Of a DNA stretch of 64,000 nt, positions 1 to 7,961 are shown piece after piece; position 1 is the first letter of the stretch; each line of letters opens with the position of its first letter. The translations under genes and the position numbers were made by a program. The notes beneath the pieces were generated by a model. The model had not been told where the DNA came from, did no database searches, and worked only from the letters and a program-made list of their open reading frames with translations. Source of the stretch: Actinosynnema pretiosum (GTDB taxonomy: Bacteria > Actinomycetota > Actinomycetes > Mycobacteriales > Pseudonocardiaceae); assembly GCF_024171695.1 (NCBI RefSeq), contig NZ_JAMTCF010000010.1:62001-126000 (forward strand). Direction: 5' to 3'.

Positions 1-804
1 TGGCGGTCGCGGCACGCCGACATGCTGCGCCAGAAGGTGCTCGGGGTGTACCGGGCCGACCTGGCGGGCGTCGACCTGGACGAGCTGGCCGCCGCCGGGC
101 GGGAGGCGCTGGCGGGGGAGCCGAGGAGCGCGGCGGAGGTGGTGCGCGCGCTGGCCGGGCGGTGGCCTTCGGTGGCGGCGCGGGCGCTGGGCGAGATGGT
201 GATCGCCGCGCTCGTCCCGGTGGCCCAGACGCCGCCGCGCGGGCTGTGGCGGGCGAAGGGCGGGGTGCGCAACGCGCTGCTCGGCGACTGGCTGGGCCGC
301 GACCCCGACCCGCTGGACCCCGACGACCCGGTCGGCCGCGAGCTGGTGCGCCGCTACCTGGCCGCGCACGGTCCGGCCAGCTCCGGCGACCTGCGGATGT
401 GGAGCGGCCTGGCCGGGCTGCCCGCCGCCGTGGCGGCGGTGCGCGGGGAGCTGGTGTCGTTCCGCGACGAGCGCGGTCGCGAACTGCTCGACCTGCCGGA
501 CGCCCCCAGGCCGGACGGCGACGTGCCCGCGCCGGTGCGGTACCTGCCCGCGTTCGACAACGCGATCCTGGGCTACCAGGACCGAGGCCGGATCATCGAC
601 GACGCGCACAAGGGGCTGTCGGTGGCCGGGGAGCGGGTGGTGCTGGTGGACGGGCGGGTCACCGCGACCTGGCGGGTGGCCGAGGACGTGGTGCGGGTGG
701 CGCCGCTGCGCGAGCTGACGGGGGCCGAGCGCGACGAGGTCGTGGCGGAGGGCGAGCGGCTGGCGGGATTCTTGACCGGCGGCGCGCGGGTGGCGGTGGG
801 CTGA
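1..804 (+). CDS. Winged-helix DNA-binding domain protein (HTH_42/DUF1006 family), 5' end missing
   Basis: The frame is open from base 1, so the gene begins outside the window; about 267 C-terminal residues are present. The stretch HGPASSGDLRMWSGL, followed by a long predicted beta/alpha tail with PAFDNAILGYQDRGRIID, is characteristic of the winged-helix DNA-binding family HTH_42, whose full proteins are usually 350-400 residues. The function of these proteins is poorly defined; some related members unhook DNA crosslinks as glycosylases, but nothing here proves enzymatic activity. The ATG at 22 is in frame but is probably internal. The next gene is on the opposite strand and convergent. Confidence 0.75.
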   Translation, partial: WRSRHADMLRQKVLGVYRADLAGVDLDELAAAGREALAGEPRSAAEVVRALAGRWPSVAARALGEMVIAALVPVAQTPPRGLWRAKGGVRNALLGDWLGRDPDPLDPDDPVGRELVRRYLAAHGPASSGDLRMWSGLAGLPAAVAAVRGELVSFRDERGRELLDLPDAPRPDGDVPAPVRYLPAFDNAILGYQDRGRIIDDAHKGLSVAGERVVLVDGRVTATWRVAEDVVRVAPLRELTGAERDEVVAEGERLAGFLTGGARVAVG

Positions 805-889
805 GCCGGACCCGCGCGGGTCGGGCGCCGCGTCGACCTCGGCCTGCGCGCGGGCGGGTCGTGGGCGGTGCGCTTCGCGGCGGTGGCGC

Positions 890-1471
890 TCAGCGCAGCA
901 GCCGCTCCAGGTACAGGTCCAGGCCCGCCTCCAGGTGCTCGGACGTGCCCGTGGACAGCAGCACCGTCACCCCGCCCTGCACCGCCGCGATCACCGCCGC
1001 CGCCATCCGGTCCGGGTCCAGCCCCGGATCGGCCTCGCCCGCCGCCTGGGTGGCCACCACGCCGTCGCGCACGCACGCCTGCCACCGCCGCAGCAGCCCG
1101 GTCGTGACCGCGCGCGACTGCGGGCTGAACCTGCCCACCTCGGCGATCAGCACCACCAGCGGGCAGTGCGTCCCCTGGTCCCGGTACCGCCCGACCACCA
1201 GGTCCCGCCACCCCTGCCAGGCCGCGCGCGAGGTCAGATCGCTCAGGTACGGCTGCTGGTCCTCGAACACCCGCTCGGCCTCCAGCTCGGCCACGGCCAG
1301 CAGCAGCTGCTCCTTGCCGTCGGGGAAGTAGTGGAAGACCTGGCTCTTGCCGGTCCGGCTGCGCCTGCACACGTCGTCCAGGGTGGTGGCGCTCGCGCCG
1401 CGCTCCCGGACTTCCTCGGCGGCGGCCTCGACGATGCGGGCGCGGGTCGCGGCCCCCTTGGCGGTGATCAC
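890..1471 (-). CDS. TetR/AcrR family transcriptional repressor
   Basis: 193 residues. The N-terminal helix-turn-helix is typical (ARIVEAAAEEVRERG, then TLDDVCRRSRTGKSQVFHYFPDG), with the FHYF recognition-helix end seen in TetR proteins. The C-terminal ligand domain resembles the TetR_C group paired with oxidoreductases. It starts with GTG at 1471 and no Shine-Dalgarno sequence is visible. A -10-like TACATT lies 7 bases upstream inside the palindromic operator, so the mRNA may be leaderless. It is divergent from the quinone oxidoreductase gene and most likely represses both that gene and itself. The ligand is unknown; a quinone or electrophile would fit the neighbour. Confidence 0.88.
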   Translation of the reverse strand: MITAKGAATRARIVEAAAEEVRERGASATTLDDVCRRSRTGKSQVFHYFPDGKEQLLLAVAELEAERVFEDQQPYLSDLTSRAAWQGWRDLVVGRYRDQGTHCPLVVLIAEVGRFSPQSRAVTTGLLRRWQACVRDGVVATQAAGEADPGLDPDRMAAAVIAAVQGGVTVLLSTGTSEHLEAGLDLYLERLLR

Positions 1472-1478
1472 CCCGAGG

Positions 1479-1498
1479 AATGTACTTGTGGGTACATT
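1479..1498. promoter_or_regulatory. Perfect TetR-type operator palindrome
   Basis: AATGTAC-N6-GTACATT is a perfect 7+7 inverted repeat centred between the divergent TetR and oxidoreductase starts. Its left arm contains the presumed -10 of the TetR gene and its centre contains the presumed -35 of the oxidoreductase, so one bound repressor dimer could block both promoters. Confidence 0.75.
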
Positions 1499-1514
1499 TT
1501 GCCGGAAATACCGT
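1486..1514 (+). promoter_or_regulatory. Predicted promoter of the quinone oxidoreductase gene
   Basis: TTGTGG, a 17-base spacer, then TACCGT. The expected transcription start falls at about 1521, one base before the ATG at 1522, which predicts a leaderless mRNA. The -35 lies in the centre of the operator. Confidence 0.5.
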
Positions 1515-1521
1515 CGCCGGC

Positions 1522-2469
1522 ATGAGAGCGATCGTGATCGAGAAGCCCGGTGGACCCGAGGTGCTGGCGCTGCGCGAGCGGCCGGACCCGCGTCCCGGAC
1601 CGGGCGAGGTGCTGGTGGACGTGCGCGCGGCGGGCGTGAACTTCATGGACACCGCCATCCGCGCGCAGGGGGCCGTCGAGGTGCCCGGCATGGAGGGCGC
1701 GGGCGTGGTGGCCGAGGTGGGACCGGACGTGCGCGGGTTCGCGCCGGGGGACCGCGTCGCCTGGATGACGCTGGACCACGGCAGCTACGCCACGCGCGTC
1801 GTGCTGCCCACGTCGAAGCTGGTGGCGCTCCCCGACGGCGTGAGCGAGGAGACGGCCGCCGCGCTGGTGCTGCAGGGGCTGTCCGCGCACCACTTCGCCA
1901 CCGTGTCCCACCCGACCCAGGCCGGTGAGGTGGTGCTCGTGCACGCCGCGGCGGGCGGGGTCGGGCTGCTGCTGGTGCAGTTGGCCAAGGCGCGCGGGGC
2001 GACGGTGGTCGGGCTGGTGTCGCGGGAGGAGAAGGCCGAGGTCGTGCGGGCGGCGGGCGCGGACCACGTGCTGGTGTCGACCGGGGGCGCGTTCGCCGAG
2101 CCGGTGCTGGAGCTGACCGGAGGCGTGCACGCGGTGTTCGACGGGGCGGGCGGCAGCACGTTCGCCGCGTCGCTGCGGGTGCTGCGCAGGCACGGCACGC
2201 TGGTCTACTACGGGCCGCTGATCGACGACGTGCCGACCGTGCGGATGAGCGAGCTGCCGCGCAGCGTGCGCGTGACCTACTCGTCGGTGGAGGACCACGT
2301 CAGCGGCCCCGGCGAGCTGGAGGCGCACGCGGGCGAGCTGTTCGGCATGGTCGAGCGGGGTGAGCTGGTGGTGCGGATCGGCGGGCGCTACCCGCTGGCG
2401 GAGGCGTCCAGGGCGCACGCGGACCTGGGTTCGCGCGCGACCACCGGGAAGCTGCTGCTGATCCCGTAG
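1522..2469 (+). CDS. Zinc-independent quinone oxidoreductase (MDR superfamily)
   Basis: 315 residues. It starts MRAIVIEKPGGPEVL, the usual N-terminus of NADPH:quinone reductases of the medium-chain dehydrogenase/reductase superfamily. The Rossmann motif AAAGGVGLLLVQLAKARGA is visible in the middle, and no structural zinc cysteine cluster is present. It probably reduces quinones or enones with NADPH in the cytoplasm. An upstream in-frame ATG at 1480 would start inside the operator and is unlikely. The divergent TetR repressor with the perfect operator at 1479-1498 probably controls it. Exact substrate not predictable. Confidence 0.88.
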   Translation: MRAIVIEKPGGPEVLALRERPDPRPGPGEVLVDVRAAGVNFMDTAIRAQGAVEVPGMEGAGVVAEVGPDVRGFAPGDRVAWMTLDHGSYATRVVLPTSKLVALPDGVSEETAAALVLQGLSAHHFATVSHPTQAGEVVLVHAAAGGVGLLLVQLAKARGATVVGLVSREEKAEVVRAAGADHVLVSTGGAFAEPVLELTGGVHAVFDGAGGSTFAASLRVLRRHGTLVYYGPLIDDVPTVRMSELPRSVRVTYSSVEDHVSGPGELEAHAGELFGMVERGELVVRIGGRYPLAEASRAHADLGSRATTGKLLLIP

Positions 2470-2776
2470 CCGGGCGGGACCGGGGTGGAGGTCCCCGGCG
2501 CGGGAGCCGCTCCACCCCGACCTCCGCGCGACTCGCGGAAGCCACCCGGCCGACCGCCGTCCCCGTCCGGTCGCACGGGCCGAGCTCCCGGCCGGGACGG
2601 CGCGCCTCCCCCCGGTACGCGCCGCCCCGGCCCTCCCCCAGCGGATTCCCCCAGGAGTCCCGGCTGCGGTGTCGGGCACAGTCCAGCGCACCCCGGCGCG
2701 CGCGAGGGGGCCGTTCGGACACTCCTGGACGTTCCTGGACGAAACCCGCACGGAAACCCGCGCGACGAAGGGGAAC

Positions 2777-2802
2777 GCCCTCCCAGGCGGACCCGGGAGG
2801 GC
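2777..2802. terminator. Intergenic hairpin, likely bidirectional terminator
   Basis: GCCCTCCC and GGGAGGGC form an 8-bp perfect stem with a 10-base loop between two convergent genes. There is no U-tract, as is common in high-GC actinomycetes. The rest of 2470-2844 shows no gene I can support. Confidence 0.5.
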
Positions 2803-2844
2803 GGAGAGTGCCACGCGGGCCGGGGCCCCGGTCGTCGGGAACTC

Positions 2845-3219
2845 CTAGGCGGCGCCGATCCACTCCCAGGCCCGGCACTTGCTGTCGCCGCCGCCGGTCT
2901 TGCTGCTGCACACCCGGAAGCTGATCACCTCGCGGGGGCCGACGCTCCTGGTGCCGCACCCCTTCTTCGCCCCGTTGGAATCCCCGAGCTTGTACACGGT
3001 TCCCGAGCCGCCCACCGTGTACTCGATGCGCACACCGCGGTCGTTCGCCGACGTGTCGCACACGCGCAGGTACTGGTGCGTGTGCGACACGTACCCGGAA
3101 CCGCCGCCGTCCGGCGGGGTCTGCCCGTGCTCCGCCGCCGAGGCGGCATGAGTGCTGGCAGCCAGCATGAGGACCGTTCCGGCGGCCACTGCCGCCGCCT
3201 TCCGCGCGAACTTCACCAC
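2845..3219 (-). CDS. Small secreted protein of unknown function
   Basis: 124 residues, not assigned to a family. An N-terminal signal peptide is clear: basic start VKFARK, a hydrophobic core and AASAA before the mature part. The mature protein of about 95 residues has four cysteines (VCDTS, KGCGT, RVCSS, SKCRA), suitable for two disulfides, and many Gly/Ser/Thr residues, suggesting a compact beta-rich extracellular domain. GTG at 3219 is preceded by AAGGGGG with 6-base spacing, which supports the start. Confidence 0.7.
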   Translation of the reverse strand: MVKFARKAAAVAAGTVLMLAASTHAASAAEHGQTPPDGGGSGYVSHTHQYLRVCDTSANDRGVRIEYTVGGSGTVYKLGDSNGAKKGCGTRSVGPREVISFRVCSSKTGGGDSKCRAWEWIGAA

Positions 3220-3373
3220 GAGATCCCCCTTGAGTTCCCCGGACCAGCCTTCAAGATCAAGTCCTTCGACCTGGGGGACGGTACAGTCGCGCCGCCGTTC
3301 GGACTACCCGCCAAAAGTTGCATATTCACCCCGCCGGCAACTGCTCTGCGGCGGGCCCCGCGAGCACCGGCCG

Positions 3374-4189
3374 TCACGCGGCGGGCGGGAAGTCCTTGCG
3401 CTTGATCTTCGCCCGCCGCCCGTCCGGGTGGTGGAACACGACGCCCTCGGCCAGGTGGCCGGGCGCGAACGCGCTGTCCAGCCCGGCCAGGTACTCGCGC
3501 AGCTCGGCGTACCCGCGCGGGGCGTCGACCAGCACCGGAGCGGCGGCGTCGAACGGCACGCACAGGTGCGCGTCCAGGCCCAGCGGGTTGCCCTGGATGC
3601 GCGGGCCGAGCGCCTCGCACGAGTGCTCGCCGTCCGGCCAGCCGGACACGTCCGTGCCCCCGGCGGCGGCCAGCACCCACTTGTCCTGCGCGGACGCGGC
3701 GTCGGTGTCGACGTACCAGCCGTCCACGATCCCCCGCTGCTTCTGCTCCTTGCTCGGGTTGCGCCGCTTCTCCACCCGCACCAGGTGACCGGCGCGCACG
3801 GTCAGGCGCACGTTGGTCCCGTCGAGCTTCTCGGTGCCCACGCCACCGCCCTCGAACACCCAGGCGCACTCGGCGCGCGGCCGGTCCACCACCTGGAACC
3901 GCTCGTCCCGCTCGAAGAGCGTCGGGATCTTCTCCATGACCTGCTTCCCCCTGACCACCTGCCCGGTGAGCTCCTCGTGCGAGATCGACCCGGCCGCCAG
4001 CCCCGCCGCGAGCGAGCGCACCAGGTCGGCCACCGACACCCCGGCGTCGACGGCGACGTGCTTGAGCGCCCTCTTCTCCTCCGGGGAGATCCACGCGACC
4101 AGGCGCGACCACCCGTCCGGGGGCGTCCACCGCGCGACGGCGGCCGGGTCCTTGCGCGGCCTGCCGAGGCCCTTCGGCTTGTCGTCCAC
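3374..4189 (-). CDS. RNA-ligase-like nucleotidyltransferase with N-terminal ribbon-helix-helix-like extension
   Basis: 271 residues. The core carries the covalent nucleotidyltransferase motifs of RNA ligases: EKLDGTN with predicted nucleophile K121 (motif I, KxDG), EALGPRIQGN near 192-201 (motif III), EGVVFHHPDG at 249-257 (motif IV) and KIKRK at 261-265 (motif V). It resembles the small RNA-ligase family known as DUF5565; family assignment is from memory. Residues about 1-75 are extra: a basic segment KGLGRPRKDP and then SPEEKRALKHVAVDAGVSVADLVRS, which looks like a ribbon-helix-helix DNA-binding unit. GTG at 4189 fits a leaderless transcript. It probably seals or adenylylates RNA 5' ends; a relation to the Hen1-Pnkp genes 8 kb away is only suggestive. 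Confidence 0.72.
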   Translation of the reverse strand: MDDKPKGLGRPRKDPAAVARWTPPDGWSRLVAWISPEEKRALKHVAVDAGVSVADLVRSLAAGLAAGSISHEELTGQVVRGKQVMEKIPTLFERDERFQVVDRPRAECAWVFEGGGVGTEKLDGTNVRLTVRAGHLVRVEKRRNPSKEQKQRGIVDGWYVDTDAASAQDKWVLAAAGGTDVSGWPDGEHSCEALGPRIQGNPLGLDAHLCVPFDAAAPVLVDAPRGYAELREYLAGLDSAFAPGHLAEGVVFHHPDGRRAKIKRKDFPPAA

Positions 4190-4196
4190 GGCGGGG

Positions 4197-4226
4197 ACGC
4201 TAACTTCGGCGGGACGCTTGTGTCAA
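4197..4226 (-). promoter_or_regulatory. Predicted promoter of the RNA-ligase-like gene
   Basis: On the minus strand, TTGACA (4226-4221), an 18-base spacer and TAGCGT (4202-4197). The expected start is at about 4190, next to the GTG at 4189, so the mRNA is probably leaderless. The surrounding 4200-4250 segment is unusually AT-rich for this window. Confidence 0.6.
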
Positions 4227-4352
4227 TTGGCATAACAGAAAATCTGCGCAGGTGGCCGCCAGGAGGAACCCGTTTCGTGCGCCGCTGGGCGGTACCGGCA
4301 GCGGCACGCGGCCGATACCGGGGCCCGGCGGGAGAGGGCTAGCGTTGCCCTG

Positions 4353-4844
4353 GTGAGCGAACCCCTGGGGATGCGCCCGCCGGGCCTGGCGGGGTTGACC
4401 GGCAAGCACCTGGCGGCGGGTGTGCTCTTCCGGGACCGGGCCGGTCGGGTGCTGCTGGTCGAGCCGTCGTACAAGCCGAGCTGGGAGATCCCCGGCGGGG
4501 CCGTCGAGGTGGACGAATCGCCGTGGGCGGCGGCCTCGCGCGAGCTGGCCGAGGAGCTGGGGTGGACGCGGCCGGTGGGCAGGCTGCTGGTGGTGGACTT
4601 CCACCCGGCGCGCGACCGGCGGCCGGAGACGGTGGCGTTCGTCTTCGACGGCGGGCTGGTGCAGGAGTCGGACCTGGCATCGGTGAGCTTCCCGGACGGG
4701 GAGCTGCTGTCGACCGGGCTGCACCCGCTGGAGCGGGCGCGGGAGCTGGTGCGGCCCTGGTTGGCCGGGCGGATCGCGGCGGCGCTGCAGGTCGTGGACG
4801 GTGGCGGGACCGCGTTGTGCGAGGTCGGCGAGCGGGTGGCGTGA
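4353..4844 (+). CDS. NUDIX hydrolase
   Basis: 163 residues. The Nudix box is complete: GGAVEVDESPWAAASRELAEELG matches GX5EX7REUXEEXGU in its spacing and key residues. The N-terminal strand AAGVLFRDRAGRVLLVEP and IPGG are typical. It hydrolyses nucleoside diphosphates linked to another moiety; the substrate cannot be read from the sequence. An 18-residue N-terminal extension precedes the fold. It is convergent with the RidA gene and shares a terminator hairpin with it. Confidence 0.88.
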   Translation: MSEPLGMRPPGLAGLTGKHLAAGVLFRDRAGRVLLVEPSYKPSWEIPGGAVEVDESPWAAASRELAEELGWTRPVGRLLVVDFHPARDRRPETVAFVFDGGLVQESDLASVSFPDGELLSTGLHPLERARELVRPWLAGRIAAALQVVDGGGTALCEVGERVA

Positions 4845-4878
4845 GCCGGTCCGCCCGCTCGGCGGCGGACGGACCGGC
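4845..4878. terminator. Shared terminator hairpin between Nudix and RidA genes
   Basis: GCCGGTCCG and CGGACCGGC form a 9-bp perfect outer stem that can extend inward through further GC pairs. It lies just past the Nudix stop and before the convergent RidA stop. Confidence 0.6.
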
Positions 4879-4883
4879 CGCGA

Positions 4884-5285
4884 TCACGCGACGGCGGTGC
4901 CCTCCAGCTCCACCAGCAGCGGCGCCAGCGCCAGGCGGGTGACGCCCAGCATGGTGGTCGTCGGCGCGACCTGGGCCGCGCCGAGGCGGGCCGCGAGCAC
5001 CCCGTAGTGCTGGAAGAGCAGGTCCACGTCCGTGGTGTGCACGTTCAGCCGGACGAGGTTCGCCAGTGACATGCCCGCCTCGCCGAGCACCGCCTCCAGG
5101 TTGTCCAGGCTCAGCGCCAACTGGGCCGCCATGTCACCGTCGTGCTGCGGCGCCCCGTCCGCCCCGGTCGCGGTCTGCCCCGAGCAGTAGAGGGTCCGGG
5201 AGTGCCCGGAGACCACCTCGCCCTGGTTGAACCCCATGCCCGCCGACCAGCTCGTCGGGTTGACCGCCGTTCGCTCCACTGCCAC
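4884..5285 (-). CDS. RidA/YjgF/UK114 family protein
   Basis: 133 residues, the usual length. NPTSWSAGMGFNQGEVV, LYCSGQTA, DNLEAVLGEAGMSLANLVRLNVHTTD and PTTTMLGVTRLALAPLLVELEGTA follow the RidA pattern closely. RidA deaminates reactive enamines and imines; this member lacks the usual C-terminal R-PxxxL..IE form exactly, so it may be a Rid subfamily with another substrate. GTG at 5285 is chosen because GGAG lies 5 bases upstream; another GTG at 5279 would be too far. It is divergent from the WYL regulator, which may control it. Confidence 0.82.
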   Translation of the reverse strand: MAVERTAVNPTSWSAGMGFNQGEVVSGHSRTLYCSGQTATGADGAPQHDGDMAAQLALSLDNLEAVLGEAGMSLANLVRLNVHTTDVDLLFQHYGVLAARLGAAQVAPTTTMLGVTRLALAPLLVELEGTAVA

Positions 5286-5364
5286 GCCTGCTCCGCTCCC
5301 GTTCGCGGCGGTCCGGTCGACCGCCCGTGGTGGTGGACCCTGCCGGGTAATCACGACACCTCCC

Positions 5365-5380
5365 GTCAGGTATTCCTGGC
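5365..5380. promoter_or_regulatory. Candidate operator between RidA and WYL regulator genes
   Basis: GTCAGG-TATT-CCTGGC, an inverted repeat with one mismatch, lies just upstream of the WYL regulator start in the divergent intergenic region. It is short and unproven. Confidence 0.3.
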
Positions 5381-5393
5381 AGGATTCCGGGAC

Positions 5394-6392
5394 GTGCGAG
5401 CTGACCGGTTGGTCTCGCTGGTCCTGCTGCTGCGCGGCCGGGGCAGGCTGTCCGCGACGGCGCTGGCCCGCGAGCTGGAGGTGTCCACGCGCACGGTGCT
5501 GCGCGACGTCGAGGCGCTGTCGGCGGCGGGCGTGCCGATCTACGCCGAGCGCGGGCGGCACGGCGGTTTCGCGCTGCTGCCCGGCTTCCGCACCGAGCTG
5601 ACCGGCCTGAACCACGACGAGGCGCTGGCGCTGCTGGTCGCGGGCGGCGGCTCGTTCGGCCTGGGCCCTGCCTTGGCGGCGGCACTGCGCAAGGTCGCCG
5701 ACGCCCTCCCCGAACCCCACCGCGACACCGCGCACGACGCCGCGACCCGCCTGCTCGCGTCCCCCGCCACCGACCTGCTCTCCCGCCCCCTCGCCCCGGA
5801 CAACGCGCCCGACGCGGTCCTGGCCGCAGTGCGCCGGGCGGTGGTGGCCGGGCGCAGGCTGCGCATCCACTACGCGCCACCCGACCGGGACCCCGGCTGG
5901 CGCGTGGTCGACCCGATCGGCCTGGTCACCGCAGGTGGGCGCACCTACCTGCTGGCGACGCGCGACGGCGAGGACCGCACCTACCGCCTGTCCCGATTCC
6001 GGTCCGCCGAGGCGCTGCCCGAGCCCGCGACCCGCCCGGCGCGGGTCGACCTGGACCGGCTGTGGCGCGAGCGCTGCGCCCGCTTCATCCCGGACTCGGC
6101 GCAGGTCACCGTGCTGGCGCGGGTGTCCCCGTCGCGCCGGGAGGAACTGGCGGGCACCGCGCTGGCCGTGCGCGCCACCACCTCCGACGCGCACCCCCGG
6201 CCGCACCTGGAGGTCGTCTACCAGGACCGCAGGCACGCCGAGTGGGCGCTGTGGCAACTGGCAGAGGACGCCGAGGTGGTGTCCCCGCCGTGGCTGCGCG
6301 AGCACCTGCGCGCCCGCGCCACCGCGCTGGCCGCCCGCTACGCCGCACCACCGCCCGCCGACGCCTTGACCACCCGGAAAACCAGCCCCTAG
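5394..6392 (+). CDS. YafY-type HTH/WYL domain transcriptional regulator
   Basis: 332 residues from GTG 5394. The N-terminal winged helix reads ADRLVSLVLLLRGRGRLSA, then ALARELEVSTRTVLRDVEAL and GVPIYAERGRHGGF, the classic YafY start. The WYL domain follows near residues 140-230 (LRIHYAPPDR, RVVDPIGLVTAGGRTYLLA). The WYL core tripeptide is replaced by TYLLA, as in many actinobacterial members. WYL domains sense nucleotides or other ligands. In-frame starts further upstream (from 5142) would run through the divergent RidA gene and are rejected. It probably regulates RidA or itself. Confidence 0.87.
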   Translation: MRADRLVSLVLLLRGRGRLSATALARELEVSTRTVLRDVEALSAAGVPIYAERGRHGGFALLPGFRTELTGLNHDEALALLVAGGGSFGLGPALAAALRKVADALPEPHRDTAHDAATRLLASPATDLLSRPLAPDNAPDAVLAAVRRAVVAGRRLRIHYAPPDRDPGWRVVDPIGLVTAGGRTYLLATRDGEDRTYRLSRFRSAEALPEPATRPARVDLDRLWRERCARFIPDSAQVTVLARVSPSRREELAGTALAVRATTSDAHPRPHLEVVYQDRRHAEWALWQLAEDAEVVSPPWLREHLRARATALAARYAAPPPADALTTRKTSP

Positions 6393-6466
6393 ATTCCGGG
6401 GACATCGTCCTCGACGGGGCCGCCGATGTCGGGGCACTCCCGCACGCCTCGCAGACAGGACCGACG

Positions 6467-7936
6467 ATGATCCCGCGCACCCCCGACTCCCCCGGCTTAC
6501 GCCCCGCCGCCGCACTGGGCGTCGTCACCGCCGTGGCAGCCGCCATCACCCTCGCCGCCGTCCCCTCCCCAGCGCGGGCCGCCGCGGGCTGCCGGGTGGA
6601 CTACCGGGTCTCCAGCCAGTGGTCGGGCGGCTTCACCGCGAACGTCGGCGTCACCAACCTCGGCGACCCGGTCACCACCTGGCGGCTGACCTGGTCGTTC
6701 GGCGCGGGCCAGTCGGTGACCCAGGCGTGGGGCGCGGTCGCGACCCAGACCGGCGCGCAGGTCAGGGCCGACAACGCGGGCTGGAACGGCTCGCTGCCCA
6801 CCGGTGCGAGCGCCTCGTTCGGCTTCAACGGCTCCTGGACCGGCGCCAACCCGGTCCCGCAGGAGTTCGCCCTCAACGGCGTCACCTGCACCGGTTCCAC
6901 CACCCCGACCACCACGACCACGGCCGTGCCGCCGCAGGACGCGCTGGCCAGGGCGCACGCGGTGGGCCGGGTCAGGCAGTCGGCGGGCGCGGCCCGGTAC
7001 ACCTGGCCCGGCGTCGCCTTCGAGGGCCGCTTCCGGGGCACCGGCGTGGGCATCACGCTCAACGACGCGCTCAACGACTACGACGTCCAGATCGACGGCG
7101 GCACCGTGGCCACCCTCGTCACCCCCGGTCGCGTCACCCACCAGGTCCAGGGCCTGACCGACGCCGTGCACACCGTGCGCGTGGTCAAGCGCACCGAGGT
7201 CCCGTGGAGCGCGGGCGAGTTCGGCGGCTTCACCGCGGCCCCCGGCGGCGAGCTGCTCGACAAGCCCGCCCCGCGCGCCCGGCAGATCGAGTTCATCGGC
7301 GACTCCCTCACCGCCGGCTACGGCAACACCTCCACCAGCCGCGACTGCTCGGCCACGGGCGTGGACCGCAAGTCCAACGCCGACCTGACCTTCGGCGCCC
7401 TGACCGCCAGGGCGCTCGGCGCGGACCACCAGATCAACGCCCAGTCCGGCAGGGGCATGGTCCGCAACTACAACGGCGGCGACCCCGGAACCGACTTCCG
7501 CACCTCCTACGAGCGAGGCCTGCAGAACGACCCGGACGACACCTGGCAGAACCCGCCCACCTGGCGCCCGCAACTGGTCGTGGTGGGCCTGGGCACCAAC
7601 GACTTCTCCACCCCGGTCAACCCCGGCGAGCCCTGGACCGCCGACACCCTGGTCACCGCCTACAAGGCCGCCTACCAGGGCTTCCTGACCAAGCTCCGCA
7701 CCACCTACGGCCCCGACGCGGTGATCGTGGTCAACGCCTCGAACCTGTTCGCCCAGACCGCCCAGCAGGTGGTCGCCGACCGCAACGCCCAGGGCGACAC
7801 CCGAGTCCGCTTCTGGAACCACGACGACCCCCGCCTGGACCGCCTGGGCTGCGACTGGCACTACTCGACCGCCGACCACAGGCTCCTGTCGACCCTGCTG
7901 ACCGACTACATCGCCACCCTGCCGCTGACCTGGTGA
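6467..7936 (+). CDS. Secreted carbohydrate esterase (CE2-like, SGNH fold) with N-terminal CBM2
   Basis: 489 residues. A signal peptide spans about 1-38 (AAAITLAAVPSPARAA). A family 2 carbohydrate-binding module spans about 42-141, closed by C42 and C141, with W residues in SQWSGGF, GWNGSLP and GSWTGANP. A TTPTTTTT linker follows. The catalytic part has a CE2-type beta-sandwich (FEGRFRGTGVGITLNDA) and an SGNH domain: IGDSLTAGY with nucleophile S280, LGTNDFS with N378, and DWH with D463 and H465. It probably deacetylates xylan or another plant polysaccharide outside the cell while bound to cellulose. ATG 6467 is the first start that gives a signal peptide. Confidence 0.9.
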   Translation: MIPRTPDSPGLRPAAALGVVTAVAAAITLAAVPSPARAAAGCRVDYRVSSQWSGGFTANVGVTNLGDPVTTWRLTWSFGAGQSVTQAWGAVATQTGAQVRADNAGWNGSLPTGASASFGFNGSWTGANPVPQEFALNGVTCTGSTTPTTTTTAVPPQDALARAHAVGRVRQSAGAARYTWPGVAFEGRFRGTGVGITLNDALNDYDVQIDGGTVATLVTPGRVTHQVQGLTDAVHTVRVVKRTEVPWSAGEFGGFTAAPGGELLDKPAPRARQIEFIGDSLTAGYGNTSTSRDCSATGVDRKSNADLTFGALTARALGADHQINAQSGRGMVRNYNGGDPGTDFRTSYERGLQNDPDDTWQNPPTWRPQLVVVGLGTNDFSTPVNPGEPWTADTLVTAYKAAYQGFLTKLRTTYGPDAVIVVNASNLFAQTAQQVVADRNAQGDTRVRFWNHDDPRLDRLGCDWHYSTADHRLLSTLLTDYIATLPLTW

Positions 7937-7961
7937 CCACCCCCGAGGCCGCCGCCACCCG

